Below are positions 26,442 to 35,862 of a stretch of DNA of 64,000 nucleotides, in pieces (position 1 is the stretch's first letter; each line of letters begins with the position of its first letter). The stretch covers positions 1 through 64,000 of the forward strand of contig JAWKZG010000020.1 in the NCBI GenBank assembly GCA_041396125.1. The letters run 5' to 3'. The DNA comes from JAWKZG01 sp041396125. GTDB lineage: Bacteria > Pseudomonadota > Gammaproteobacteria > Competibacterales > Competibacteraceae. The notes beneath the pieces were generated by a model. The model searched no databases. It saw only the letters and a list, made by a program, of their open reading frames with translations, and was not told where the DNA came from. The position numbers and the translations under genes were made by a program.

Positions 26442-27296
26442 ATGAAAGCCATTCGTACTTCCGTTTTCGCTTTGAGTCTGTTGTCCAGTGCGGTGAGTTA
26501 TGCGCAAACAGACCCGGCCGACACGCCATTCGAAGATGCCATGATCACCGGCCAGTAGATCTCTACCTACACACTGAATGAATACCTCAACCCGTTTGAC
26601 ATCAGCGTGGATACCGAACAGGGCGTGGTTACACTGAGCGGCGAAGTGGAAAGTGTTGTGGAACGCCAACTGGCCATAGAACTGGCGCAAAGCGTGGACG
26701 GGGTGACACGGGTCGAAGACCAGCTGCAGATCGTGCCGGAGCTGGAACGTAACGATACCTCCAACGGTTTCGCCGGCACCGTGAAAAACGCCACCACCAC
26801 CGCAAAAATCAAATCCCAACTGCTGTGGAACAGCGAGACTGACGGTCTGGATATCCAGATCAATACCCGTAATGGTGTGGTTACGCTGGACGGTACCGTG
26901 GGCTCCGAAGTCGAAGCCGCGATGGCCGAACAGATTGCCCACAACACTAAAGGCGTCAAGTCGGTTACCAGCAATCTGACCATCGACCCGAACAGCGATC
27001 AGGGCCTGGTCGAACAAACCAGCGCGGCCGCTAAAGAGACAGCCAAAGCCGTCAAAGAGACTGCTGTTGAAGTCGGGGAGTCCGTACAAGACACCTGGAT
27101 AACCACCAAAGTGAAATCCCTGATGGTGTTTGACCGCCGCTTTGAAGACACCGATATCGACGTCAACACCCAGGACGGCACGGTGTTGTTGACTGGCACC
27201 GTGGCCGCTGCCACCAAAGAGCGCGAGCTGGTCAATGCCGTACAAAACATCAAAGGCGTTAAAGACGTTAACGCCGACCTGCACACGCTGCAGTAA
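26442..27296 (+). pseudogene. Periplasmic three-BON-domain protein with an in-frame TAG
   Basis: Signal peptide MKAIRTSVFALSLLSSAVSY ending AQ, then three BON domains (phospholipid-binding, OsmY-like): NPFDISVDTEQGVVTLSGEV, then LDIQINTRNGVVTLDGTVGS and TDIDVNTQDGTVLLTGTVAA. A short linker with repeated KETA units lies between the second and third. OsmY-type proteins are periplasmic stress proteins. A TAG codon at 26556-26558, 38 codons in, interrupts the frame just before the first BON domain. It is a point change with no frameshift, so either a base-call error or a true nonsense mutation. A restart at 26607 would lack the signal peptide. Confidence 0.85.
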
Positions 27297-27375
27297 ACCC
27301 ATCTGACCATTGCTGACACACACGCGCCACACCTGAGGTGGCGCTCAGCAGACTTGATAAACCGAGGACCTTATC

Positions 27376-28156
27376 ATGCTTAACAAAGACCCTATGGACA
27401 TGGACAAAATTGATGCTGTGCCGCCGCCTCAGGCTTCCAAGCCAGGCCCGGTCGAAGATCCTGATGATCTGCCTGACGTTACGAGTGAACTGCCCGAGCT
27501 GAAGATTTACAGCCATTCACCGATTTTTTACTGGTGGCCGGTCTGGGTGGTGGGCTACATCCTGGCATTTATGAGCAGTATGCAGGGCCAGACCGTAAGA
27601 ATTGACAGCGGCGATATGAATGGATTCTGCCCACGTGCCAACCCGGTGTGGTGTTCATTGCCATATTACTGCTGGTCATCATCTTCACCAACGTCAAGCT
27701 GCGCGGTATTTACTCAGTCGCAACCGTACTTGGCATTGGTCTGATCGCTGTATTACTCGCCTGGTTTGGCTGGTGGGACGATATTTTGGGCGCAATCCGC
27801 GCCTGTCAGTACATATGAATATGGGCTTTTATTTAGTGTTTTCCAGTGCCCTACTGATTGTCTGGCTGCTGTCGTTTTTCGTTTTTGATCGCCTGACCTA
27901 CTGGCGCATCCGGCCCGGTCAGATGACTGAGGAACATATTATTGGTGGCGGTGAGCGCAGCTACGACACCCGTGGCATGTTGTTCGAGAAACACGGTGAG
28001 GACATCTTTCGCCATGTAGTGCTGGGCCTGGGTGCTGGCGATCTGCGTATCGCGACTACCGGGGCGCGGAAAGAGCAGATTTATATTCCGAATGTATTGT
28101 TAGTGGACAGCAAAGTACGGGCTATTCAAAAACTGATTTCCGGTCAAACCGGATGA
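27376..28156 (+). pseudogene. Conserved membrane protein with two apparent frameshifts
   Basis: A protein of about 260 residues read across three frames. N-terminal acidic/proline-rich stretch, then LKIYSHSPIFYWWPVWVVGY (membrane), VVFIAILLLVIIFTNVKLRG (membrane), IGLIAVLLAWFGWWDDILGA, MNMGFYLVFSSALLIVWLLS (membrane), then a soluble C-terminal domain (RPGQMTEEHIIGGGERSYDT and HVVLGLGAGDLRIATTGA). Adding one T at 27621 and one C at 27803 restores the frame (DMNWILP, AIRALSVHMNMG). The C-terminal region may be PH-like. Function unknown. It follows the BON gene by 80 bp. Confidence 0.7.
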
Positions 28157-28228
28157 CCTGATCGAAACGCCCAATGCGGCTTAAGTCGGCTTTTGCTGAC
28201 GATTAAAAACACGCATAAACCCTCCCTG

Positions 28229-28265
28229 ATCCGTGACTTGCTGTGCCAGGTCGCGGATTTTTTTT
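28229..28265 (+). terminator. Intrinsic terminator after the membrane protein gene
   Basis: ATCCGTGACTTG pairs with CAGGTCGCGGAT (12 bp with two G-T pairs) around CTGTGC, followed by eight T residues. Confidence 0.88.
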
Positions 28266-28317
28266 AGCCGACAGCGTAGTGGCTGCCTGACGCCAAGGTT
28301 TATCCCATGAATTCACC

Positions 28318-30005
28318 ATGCAAAATTTTCAGCGCCTGCTGCTGGCGCTATGCCTGACAAGCACTATGGTCTGCGCACAAACTGCAGATCCAGACCCGAA
28401 CACCAGCTATACAAAGCGTATTTCCTGCTTGATGATCTGAATAGCGGTTTGCCGGCACGTTCACCGTCGATACATTTGCAAACGCCGCAAGCAACGGCAG
28501 GCATTTTCTGCGTGCCTGTCGTGAACAGCAATTCATGCAGGCGGCGCAGGCGCTGAATCTCAGATCTGATTGCAGCACCGATGCAGGCTTTACGCGCCGC
28601 CGAGCTGGCCCGCCAGCTGTATTATGTTATCGAGCAGAAACTGTGGATTGACTGGGAAGATTTATCCGACCGCCCGGACGGCCAGATCGATGTCGGTGCA
28701 GCCAATAACCCACTGATCGGCGTACCTCGACGCAGTCTGAAACTGGGTTCAATCGAGCTGGACGGACGCGATGCAGCGATTCGACTGCAACGGGTCAAAT
28801 TGCCCGAGCAAGAGCCCATCTGGGTTTCTCGGCAGCCACAGTGGGAAAATATCGATGAACTCTACGCACTCTACGGACCAGGCTTTCTGCAACAACATCT
28901 GCCCGATTGGGCCAAACAACGCGTGCTGGCCCGCATGCCACTGTGGAAATGGCTGGCTTTATTCGTGTTGCAGCCTTGAGCGGCTGATTGCTGGGTCGGT
29001 TACCGTCTGACCCGGCGCGCGATACAGCATGCCGAGCAGCCACTGCTGGCCCGGCTCGGTGCTGAGCTGCCGAAACCGGTCGGCTTTCTGGCCGGATTAC
29101 TGAGCTTTTCGGTACTCAATGCAACGATTCTCGCACTGACCGGCCCGGTCGCCAAGGTACTGAACCCCCTGTTGACCCTGCTGATTGTGGCAGGCTTTAC
29201 CTGGTTGGGTATTCGTCTGATCCGGCAATTATCGGTTTACGTTGATCAACGCTATGCTGACCGGCTGGAGCACTACGATGACGATGAAGCGCGGCGCGCA
29301 CTGACCTATGTTGCCGTAGCGCGGCGAGTGCTTATTTTCATAGCGTTGCTAGTGGGTGTCGGGATTGCACTGAGTCAGCTTAATTTACTAAAAACCCTCG
29401 GTATTTCCTTATTGGCATCCGCCGGACTGATCAGTGTGGTGGCGGGCGTTGCTGCCCATAATGTACTGGAAAATATCATGGCCGGGATACAAATCGCTAT
29501 TACCCGCCCTGCCAGCATCGGCGACAGTATTTATTTTGAAAAACAATGGGGATATGTGGAGGAAATCACCTACACCTACATCACCGTTCGCACCTGGGAT
29601 CAGCGCCGGGTGGTAGTACCCTTGAAATATTTTCTGAGCCATCCGTTTGAGAACTGGTCGATGCGCGATCCACACCTGATCAAACCGATTTACCTGTATG
29701 TGGATTACAGCACCGATGTGCAAGCCTTGCGCGAGAAATTCGAACAACTGCTGCAAAATTCCGAAGACTGGGATGAAAAAGCTGAACCCACGGTGCAGGT
29801 CACAGCATGCAAGGAAGAAACTATGGAAGTACGCGTTCTGTGTAGCGCGAAAAATCCGTCCATTGCCTGGGACCTGCACTGTCGTCTGCGTGAAGAACTC
29901 ATCCAGTATATTCAGGAAACAGAACGCGGTCGCTATCTACCCAAACAACGGGTCTTGCTGGAAAAATCCGACAACGACGAGAACCCGCACCAGACTGCTG
30001 CATAA
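28318..30005 (+). pseudogene. MscS-family mechanosensitive channel with several frame breaks
   Basis: The last 277 codons (29172-30005) are an intact MscS core: membrane segments, then SAGLISVVAGVAAHNVLENI (pore helix region), SIGDSIYFEKQWGYVEEITY (beta domain) and a C-terminal domain. Upstream, a signal peptide (MQNFQRLLLALCLTSTMVCA) and a long N-terminal domain (ARQLYYVIEQKLWIDWEDLS and following) are spread over three frames, with breaks near 28431, 28501 and 28561, and an in-frame TGA at 28977. The first two breaks are repaired by adding one G each. This is the most damaged gene of the window and could be a real pseudogene, although the whole window shows similar errors. Confidence 0.75.
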
Positions 30006-30019
30006 GGGCTTTTGGGAGA

Positions 30020-31201
30020 TTAAGGCGTTAAAAATTCGGCGATGGGGCGCAAGGGTTCGACCCGTTCACAGATGATTTTAAAACTGGCCAATAGTGGCAC
30101 CGCGAGCAGCGCACCCAAAACGCCCCAGAGCCAGCCCCACAGCATGATAGCGATGAAAATCGCCACCGGACTCAGCAATAAACGTCGCCCCAGCACCGCC
30201 GGCAGAATAGCGTGACTGATCAGCACGGTGATGATGGCAAACACACCCGGAATTAACAGCGCCTGGGTGAGACTGTCGAAGGTCAGCATGCCAACGATAG
30301 TCAGGATAATCAGATTGGTGATCGCACCGATATACGGCGCGAAATTCAGGATAGCGACCATCGCCCCCCAAAGCATGGGATTAGGTACACCGATAAGCCC
30401 CAGCGCAGTGCTAACCAGCAAGCCCAAACCCAGATTGGTCAGAGTAATAGTCAGCAGATAAAACGAGATATCCTCCTGAATATTGCGCACAATTTCCACT
30501 GCGCGTTTTTTATCGCGCAAGGTCGGGATGACAATAACCAGTTTGCGCAGAAAGGTATCGCCCGATGCGAGCAGAAAATACACCAGAATAGTGACAACAC
30601 CTGTGGTGGCGACAATCTGGGGAGTGCCACTGAGCAATAAGTCGGTCAGACTGGCGCGCTGGATTTTGACTTCCTGCGCTTGCGGCAGCTTGTTCAACTG
30701 GGTCGCTTCTTCAATCTGCTCGGTGGCTTTTTTAATATCCTCGATCGGCTTTTTCAGCTCTCTTAACTTTTGTTCGACCTTGTAAAAACTGGCTGGCGCT
30801 TTTTGCAGCCATTCCTGAGCCGGACCTGACAGTACATAGAGTGCGCCGATGATCATCATGACCGCGCTGAGCACGACCAGCGCTGCCGCCAGTGCTTGCG
30901 GAATACGTAAACGGGTCAACAGGACAACGCCAGGTGCCAGCAGCATATTCAGTAATAAAGCCAGTGTGATCGGAATCAAAACCGGTGCGGCAAAATACAA
31001 GGTATAAAACAGCAGCATGACAAAAATGCCGGTAATCGCCAGCGAACGCTGCCCGTTAACGGCATCGCTGAAGAGGTTAACCAGGCCATCAAGCTGTTTA
31101 TCTTTTTCTGCTGCGACGATACTGCCCGACGTTTCCGAAGCGTGTTCGCCAGGGTTCTCGCCAGGGTTCTCGCCAGGGTTCTCGCCAGGGTTTTCGTTCA
31201 T
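30020..31201 (-). CDS. AI-2E family transporter (paralogue of the 17788 gene)
   Basis: A 393-residue membrane protein closely similar along its length to the protein at 17788 (FYTLYFAAPVL, AQEWLQKAPASFYKVEQKLR, GRRLLLSPVAIFIAIMLWGW). The N-terminus differs: it starts MNENPGENPGENPGENPGEH, encoded by a 12-bp tandem repeat (31149-31199). It lies 45 bp downstream of an MscS-type channel gene in the same direction, probably co-transcribed, and converges on another MscS gene. Transported substrate unknown. Confidence 0.88.
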   Translation of the reverse strand: MNENPGENPGENPGENPGEHASETSGSIVAAEKDKQLDGLVNLFSDAVNGQRSLAITGIFVMLLFYTLYFAAPVLIPITLALLLNMLLAPGVVLLTRLRIPQALAAALVVLSAVMMIIGALYVLSGPAQEWLQKAPASFYKVEQKLRELKKPIEDIKKATEQIEEATQLNKLPQAQEVKIQRASLTDLLLSGTPQIVATTGVVTILVYFLLASGDTFLRKLVIVIPTLRDKKRAVEIVRNIQEDISFYLLTITLTNLGLGLLVSTALGLIGVPNPMLWGAMVAILNFAPYIGAITNLIILTIVGMLTFDSLTQALLIPGVFAIITVLISHAILPAVLGRRLLLSPVAIFIAIMLWGWLWGVLGALLAVPLLASFKIICERVEPLRPIAEFLTP

Positions 31202-31246
31202 GAAGAGGATCTCACCTGAAATTGCGTGCTGCGCGCTGTTAATCGC

Positions 31247-33724
31247 TTATTTCGCGGCTGCCGGCGAGGTATTGCTACGCTGTTGTGCCGTTATGGCAGC
31301 TACAATATCAGCTACATTTTTTATCTGCAGGTCCTGCTGCGGGAAAGGTATATCAATTTCGGCTGCCCGCAGGGCTGCGCGACTTCTGTGCGAATATCAC
31401 TGTGATCCGCAGGTTATTATCAACATTCAAGATGTATACACGCAGTTCGAAATCCGCGAACTGGGGCCAAAATCAATAAACAGCACTTCCGGCTCGGGGT
31501 ACGTTAAAACCTCGTCGGAGGCTGCGGCGCATTGCAGCAGGACCTCGCGAACATGGCTGATCTCGGCGTCATAGGCCACACCGACTTTAATGGAAATCCG
31601 GATCGTCCGGCTGGTATGGGTCCAGTTCACCACAACGGATGATACCATTTCGCTATTCGGGATAATGATCGAGGCCTGATCAAAGGTTTCGAGTTCGGTC
31701 GAAATAGCCCGGATGTTTTTGACAAAACCTTCATACTCACCCACCACCACCCAGTCACCCACTTTGATCGGACGCTGAATCAGTAAAATCAGGCCCGATA
31801 CAAAATTATTCACGACACTTTGCAGGCCAAGTCCCACCCCGATCGACAGCGCTCCGAAAATCAACGCCAGATTGGTCAGGCTGATCCCCAGCACTGCTAC
31901 GGTCAGCAATAAAGCGACCAGGATACCGAGATAACCGAAACCGACCGTGAGCGAATGCTGCACGCCGCTGTCCAGCCCGGTTCTGGAAATCACCCGATCA
32001 CGCAGCACCCGTTTCAGGACCCGCGTTACGATCAATACAATGACAAAAACAAACAGGGCCAGCAGAAAATCGCCCGGCGAGAAGGTCAGCTCGCCAATCT
32101 TGATATCTTCCAGGAAGGTCCGGCCCCAGAGGGTCAAAGTCGATTTAGGCACGCCCCAGAACAGCGCCAATATCGCCAGCGCGGGCAGCAGCAAGATAAT
32201 ATTAATAACAAGGTGCAGCCAGAATTTCAGATTATCAGCTTTACTGTCAGCCGCGGCTATTGTCTCCTGTGCCGAATCAGCCCCGGTGGCGCGCGCACGC
32301 CGGTCTTGAAGTACGCTGTCACCGACTTCCACCAGCAACTTATGCAGCAGCAGCAGACCGATAATGATCACGCTGCTGCCAAGCAGATGAATAATCAGGA
32401 AACTGGCCAGATTGGTGTAGCCCGCCAACGCCAGCACCGGCACGCTGAGCAGTAATACCCGTAACAGCCAGCGCAACCCGGTTGTCAAACGCTGCTGGCC
32501 CGATACCTGATCAGCTTGTGGCGACTGCCACAGTTTTTTTTGCAGCAGCGGCAGCAACAATAAGGCTAGTGCGGTGCTGCCCACCAGTCTGGCAACCGCA
32601 TCAAGCGCCGTATCGAAAGGTGCCCACTGCCAGGTGGCCAGGATAATGGTGAGCATCAGGGCAGCGATAGCGGTAAGCAGCTGGAAATAGCGCATGATGC
32701 TGTTGGCCTGGGGGCTGCTCAGCGGCACGATACGCCAGGCTGGTGTGACCGGTGCCAGGGCAGCACGCGCCAGGGCAGTAAGCAGCAGATAAAAAACCAG
32801 TCCGGCGCAAACACCAACCAATACAGCCTTCAGATGCTCACTGCTGATCATCTGCCAGGATACCGTGGCGGCAAGCACTATCAGCGCGATGGCGGGCAGC
32901 AGACCACGCCCTACCCCTTCCACAAAAGCGGCCAGGGTACGTTGCGCATAGGAGGGTTCCGAGTTATCGGGTTCCGGGCTGACGAGATTCGGGCCAAAGC
33001 GGCGTAACAGCCAGCGACGCAGCGGCCAGATCAGCAGCGCACCGACCGCCAGAGCGCTCGCCAGCCACAGCACAGAGCCGAGGCTTACGGTATAGGTATT
33101 GGTACGCCAGGCGTTTATCACTGCACTGCTGATTTGCGCTGACACACGCTGGTACTCGCTGCTGGCCCGTTGCCAGACTGTGCGGTCAAACAAGGCCGGG
33201 GCACGAGCGAGTAAATGCTGCTGGAGTTCGGTCTGGCGGGCGCTACTGAGCTGCTTGAGTAATTCCTCAGCCCGTGCGGCGATCAGTTCAGCCTGCTGTA
33301 TACGCGCTTCAATATTAGCGATTTTTTGCTCAATCTCGCGGCGTTGCCGGGTAATTTCAGCGGCTTCGGCGGATTCGCCTTCTTTGGGCTCCGGCCCCAG
33401 TGCGTTCAATTCAGCTCGTGGTGCCTCCAGTGCCTGCCCGGCTTCCTGTTTGGTGTGTTCCGTTTCGGCCAGCAGTGCACCGAGCTGATCGCTGAGCTGA
33501 TCATTACGTTTGGCTGACGGTGCCCGGCTTTGCTGCTCCTGGGCCAGCGCCTCTGCCACCTGATCCAGTATCGTATTCCACTGCGCATACGGTGTGCTGT
33601 CAGCGGCATGCTCCGGGCCGATCTCGGCAGCAGTCGCAAGCATCACTAGCAGACAGCTCAGGCTGCCTATTTGCACTAATCTGCCGATCAGACTTCTTAA
33701 CGGTATCATCACAGCACTGCACAA
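31247..33724 (-). pseudogene. MscS/MscK-like mechanosensitive channel with DUF3772 region, frame breaks near 3' end
   Basis: A protein of about 825 residues. Signal peptide, then a periplasmic coiled-coil region of DUF3772 type (about residues 45-190, with long KQEAGQALEAPRAELNAL-like helices), about ten membrane segments, then the MscS domain (GIGLGLQSVVNNFVSGLILL, RPIKVGDWVVVGEYEGFVKN). The open frame stops early at 31427. Adding a base at the GG/CC pair near 31454 and correcting a second site near 31375-31385 extends it through RDFELRVYILNVDNN and AEIDIPFPQQDLQIK to a stop at 31247, the normal ending of the family. DUF3772 members release pressure on hypo-osmotic shock. Confidence 0.82.
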
Positions 33725-33821
33725 CCTTATAGGCCGGAGACAGCTACAGCATAGCTGACCCCGGCCACATAGTTAATGATTGTATAGATAATGGCGCTAT
33801 ACGTTTTGACGGATGATCCAT

Positions 33822-34194
33822 TTATTCCGCGGCTTCATTCGCGGCTTCATCCGCGGCTTCATCCACTGGCGGCAGTCGGGTCGTCCCATCCGCAACAGCC
33901 CTGTATTCCTGCTGATCCAGCCAGCCATCGCTGTTGATATCCGCGACTGAAAAGGCCAGTACGCCGGCCTCGTGTGCCTCCGTGCGATCCACTTTGCCAT
34001 TCTGATCCGCGTCCGTTTCCGTAAACGTATTAAATGCTCGTCCAGGTGGTGGATTATCAATGATCGTGACATTGCTGACCTGGCCTTGTACGGTCGTGAC
34101 AATAGTGGTTTTTACCCTGCGCCATCGCATGGGATGCCATTACGCTGGTCGAAACAGCTAATGCCAATACGGTCAAATATCGTTTTGAGGTCAT
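33822..34194 (-). pseudogene. Exported EF-hand protein, one apparent frameshift
   Basis: Signal peptide (MTSKRYLTVLALAVSTSVMA, ending HAMAQ) in one frame and two EF-hands in the other: DADQNGKVDRTE and DINSDGWLDQQE. Adding one G to the run at 34115-34117 joins them (AQGVKTTIVTTV). The C-terminal tail is a short EAADEAANEAAE repeat. It probably binds calcium in the periplasm. AGGAGG precedes the ATG at 34194. No sigma54 promoter is visible directly upstream; it lies 75 bp after the DUF1328 gene, which has one. Confidence 0.78.
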
Positions 34195-34268
34195 ATATAG
34201 CCTCCTGTTGATTCAAAATTCCTTAATCATTCACTTAACGCGTCCACTTAGCATCAAGTCAATTTAAA

Positions 34269-34436
34269 TCAAACAGGCGGACTGCGACGACCCATTAACA
34301 GAAAGACCACGAACAAAATCAAGCCGACAACAAACAAAATCCAGGCGATGTTAGTAGCAACACCGGCAACACCGGAAAAACCTAACAAAGCGGCAACAAT
34401 AGCAACAACCAAGAATGTAATGGCCCAACCAAACAT
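34269..34436 (-). CDS. DUF1328 (YtjA-like) small membrane protein
   Basis: A 55-residue protein starting MFGWAITFLVVAIVAALLGF, then SGVAGVATNIAWILFVVGLI, with two membrane segments and a basic C-terminus (GRRSPPV). This is the DUF1328/YtjA pattern over its whole length. Such genes are commonly stress-induced. AGGAG precedes the ATG, and a sigma54 promoter lies 100 bp upstream. First gene of a minus-strand pair with the EF-hand protein. Confidence 0.9.
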   Translation of the reverse strand: MFGWAITFLVVAIVAALLGFSGVAGVATNIAWILFVVGLILFVVFLLMGRRSPPV

Positions 34437-34534
34437 GATATGTACTCCTATGTAGAATTAACTAAACATTCATTTCGATAATTTCGACAATTCAGCCGAC
34501 TATTCATTAATCGATAACGATTGCCTAGTGATAG

Positions 34535-34550
34535 AGCAGTATCTATGCCA
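34535..34550 (-). promoter_or_regulatory. Sigma54 promoter of the DUF1328 gene
   Basis: Read on the minus strand, TGGCATAGATACTGCT fits TGGCATA-N4-CTGCT with correct spacing. Sequence upstream (34551-34640) is almost pure AT, suited to DNA bending. Confidence 0.75.
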
Positions 34551-34827
34551 CAATATTCTTATTTAAATTTAAATATTTGAAAATAAATAATATTTTTTAA
34601 ATTTATATACCAAACCATAATTTTTTTAACTCCTGTCAGGCGCTGCATCCAACGTTTCTCCATTCATAACCGGTAATTTTTACCTGACCTTGCAAAGATT
34701 ACATTGTTATTGTGTTTTTCATACATTAAAAAACTACCTTAGAAACCGTATCAAGTGTATTAATAAATACTTTTTCATTATTTTTATAGCGCACTTCGTA
34801 AGCAACAAGTTATCCACTCCACCAATA

Positions 34828-34915
34828 CTGGATTCCCGCCTGCGCGGAAACAACGGACTACTACGGCAACACTCTCATACTCTGCTGACTGGATTCTCGC
34901 CTGCGCGGTAATCAT
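34828..34915. repeat. Diverged dispersed copy of the 61-bp palindromic repeat
   Basis: Two palindrome copies (CTGGATTCCCGCCTGCGCGG at 34828 and CTGGATTCTCGCCTGCGCGG at 34889) are exactly 61 bp apart. The spacer between them (CGGACTACTACGGCAAC...) aligns with the spacer of the array at 20131 in reverse orientation. So the 61-bp unit, not just the palindrome, is the repeat. Confidence 0.8.
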
Positions 34916-34947
34916 GAATTAGGCTCAGAAACAAATATGGGCGAATA

Positions 34948-34963
34948 CGGCATAACGTTTGCT
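34948..34963 (+). promoter_or_regulatory. Possible sigma54 promoter of the phosphoesterase / lipid-kinase pair
   Basis: CGGCATAACGTTTGCT has the GG and GC at the right spacing and a consensus -12 (TTTGCT), but begins with C rather than T. The gene starts 50 bp downstream. Weaker than the other five sites. Confidence 0.5.
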
Positions 34964-35013
34964 TTATTGCTTTGCATATTATTTCAGTCTTTTTGTATTG
35001 AATACGGGCATTC

Positions 35014-35862
35014 ATGAATCTATTACATCTGTCGGATCTTCACTTTGGTAAACCTTATCTGCCGCAGGTCGGGGCAGCTTTGCTGGCTCAGGCAGCAGCC
35101 CTCAAACCGGACACTATCGTTATCAGCGGCGACTTGACGCAACGCGCCAAAGCCAATGAATACGCTGCGGCCCGCGCTTTTCTGGATCAACTCCCGGCAG
35201 TGCCTCGTGTGGTGGTCCCCGGCAATCATGACGTGCCTTTGTACCGTTTCTGGGAGCGGCTTTTGCGTCCTCATGCACTGTACCGACGTTACATTGCCCC
35301 CGAACTTAATGTGGTACAGCGCACCGCTGAGGCGATCATTGTCGGCCTGGATTCCACCGCGCCCTACCGAGCCATCAAAAACGGTCGTTTGAAGCGCCAG
35401 CAACTGGAATTTTGCGAACAGGCTTTTGCTCAAACCACCCCTGACACACTGAGAATCATCGCTATGCATCATCATCTGATACCGGCCCCGACTTTTGCCC
35501 GTACACGGCCTATGCCGGATGCCAAACGCACCCTCGAAACACTGACCCGGCTACGGGTGGATCTGGTGCTGGCCGGTCATCTGCACCGCGCTTATGTCGG
35601 CAATTCGCTGGATGTGTACACCGGCCAGCAGCGCGATCATGGCATTATCGTTGTACAGTGCGGCACCAGCACATCCCGCCGTGGCCGTGGCCTGGAGCGG
35701 GAGAAAAACTCATTCAATCAGATCGAATTGACAGCCACGCAGATTCGCGTGGTGCATTATCACTATCACGACAGCCGGGGCGAATTTAGCCCGGTCAGCT
35801 GCCACACCTTCGCCCGACCGGGCCAGATCACTGTAGCTGCCTGCGGGTACCCACATGACTGA
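35014..35862 (+). CDS. Calcineurin-like metallophosphoesterase
   Basis: A 282-residue enzyme with all metal-site motifs: LSDLHFG (residues 5-11), VISGDLTQRA, PGNHD, MHHH and LAGHLHRA. Related to CpdA/Icc phosphodiesterases and to the phosphatases paired with lipid metabolism. Its stop overlaps the start of a diacylglycerol-kinase-like gene by 8 bases, so the two are translated together. This pairing suggests a role in lipid phosphate turnover or stress signalling. Confidence 0.88.
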   Translation: MNLLHLSDLHFGKPYLPQVGAALLAQAAALKPDTIVISGDLTQRAKANEYAAARAFLDQLPAVPRVVVPGNHDVPLYRFWERLLRPHALYRRYIAPELNVVQRTAEAIIVGLDSTAPYRAIKNGRLKRQQLEFCEQAFAQTTPDTLRIIAMHHHLIPAPTFARTRPMPDAKRTLETLTRLRVDLVLAGHLHRAYVGNSLDVYTGQQRDHGIIVVQCGTSTSRRGRGLEREKNSFNQIELTATQIRVVHYHYHDSRGEFSPVSCHTFARPGQITVAACGYPHD

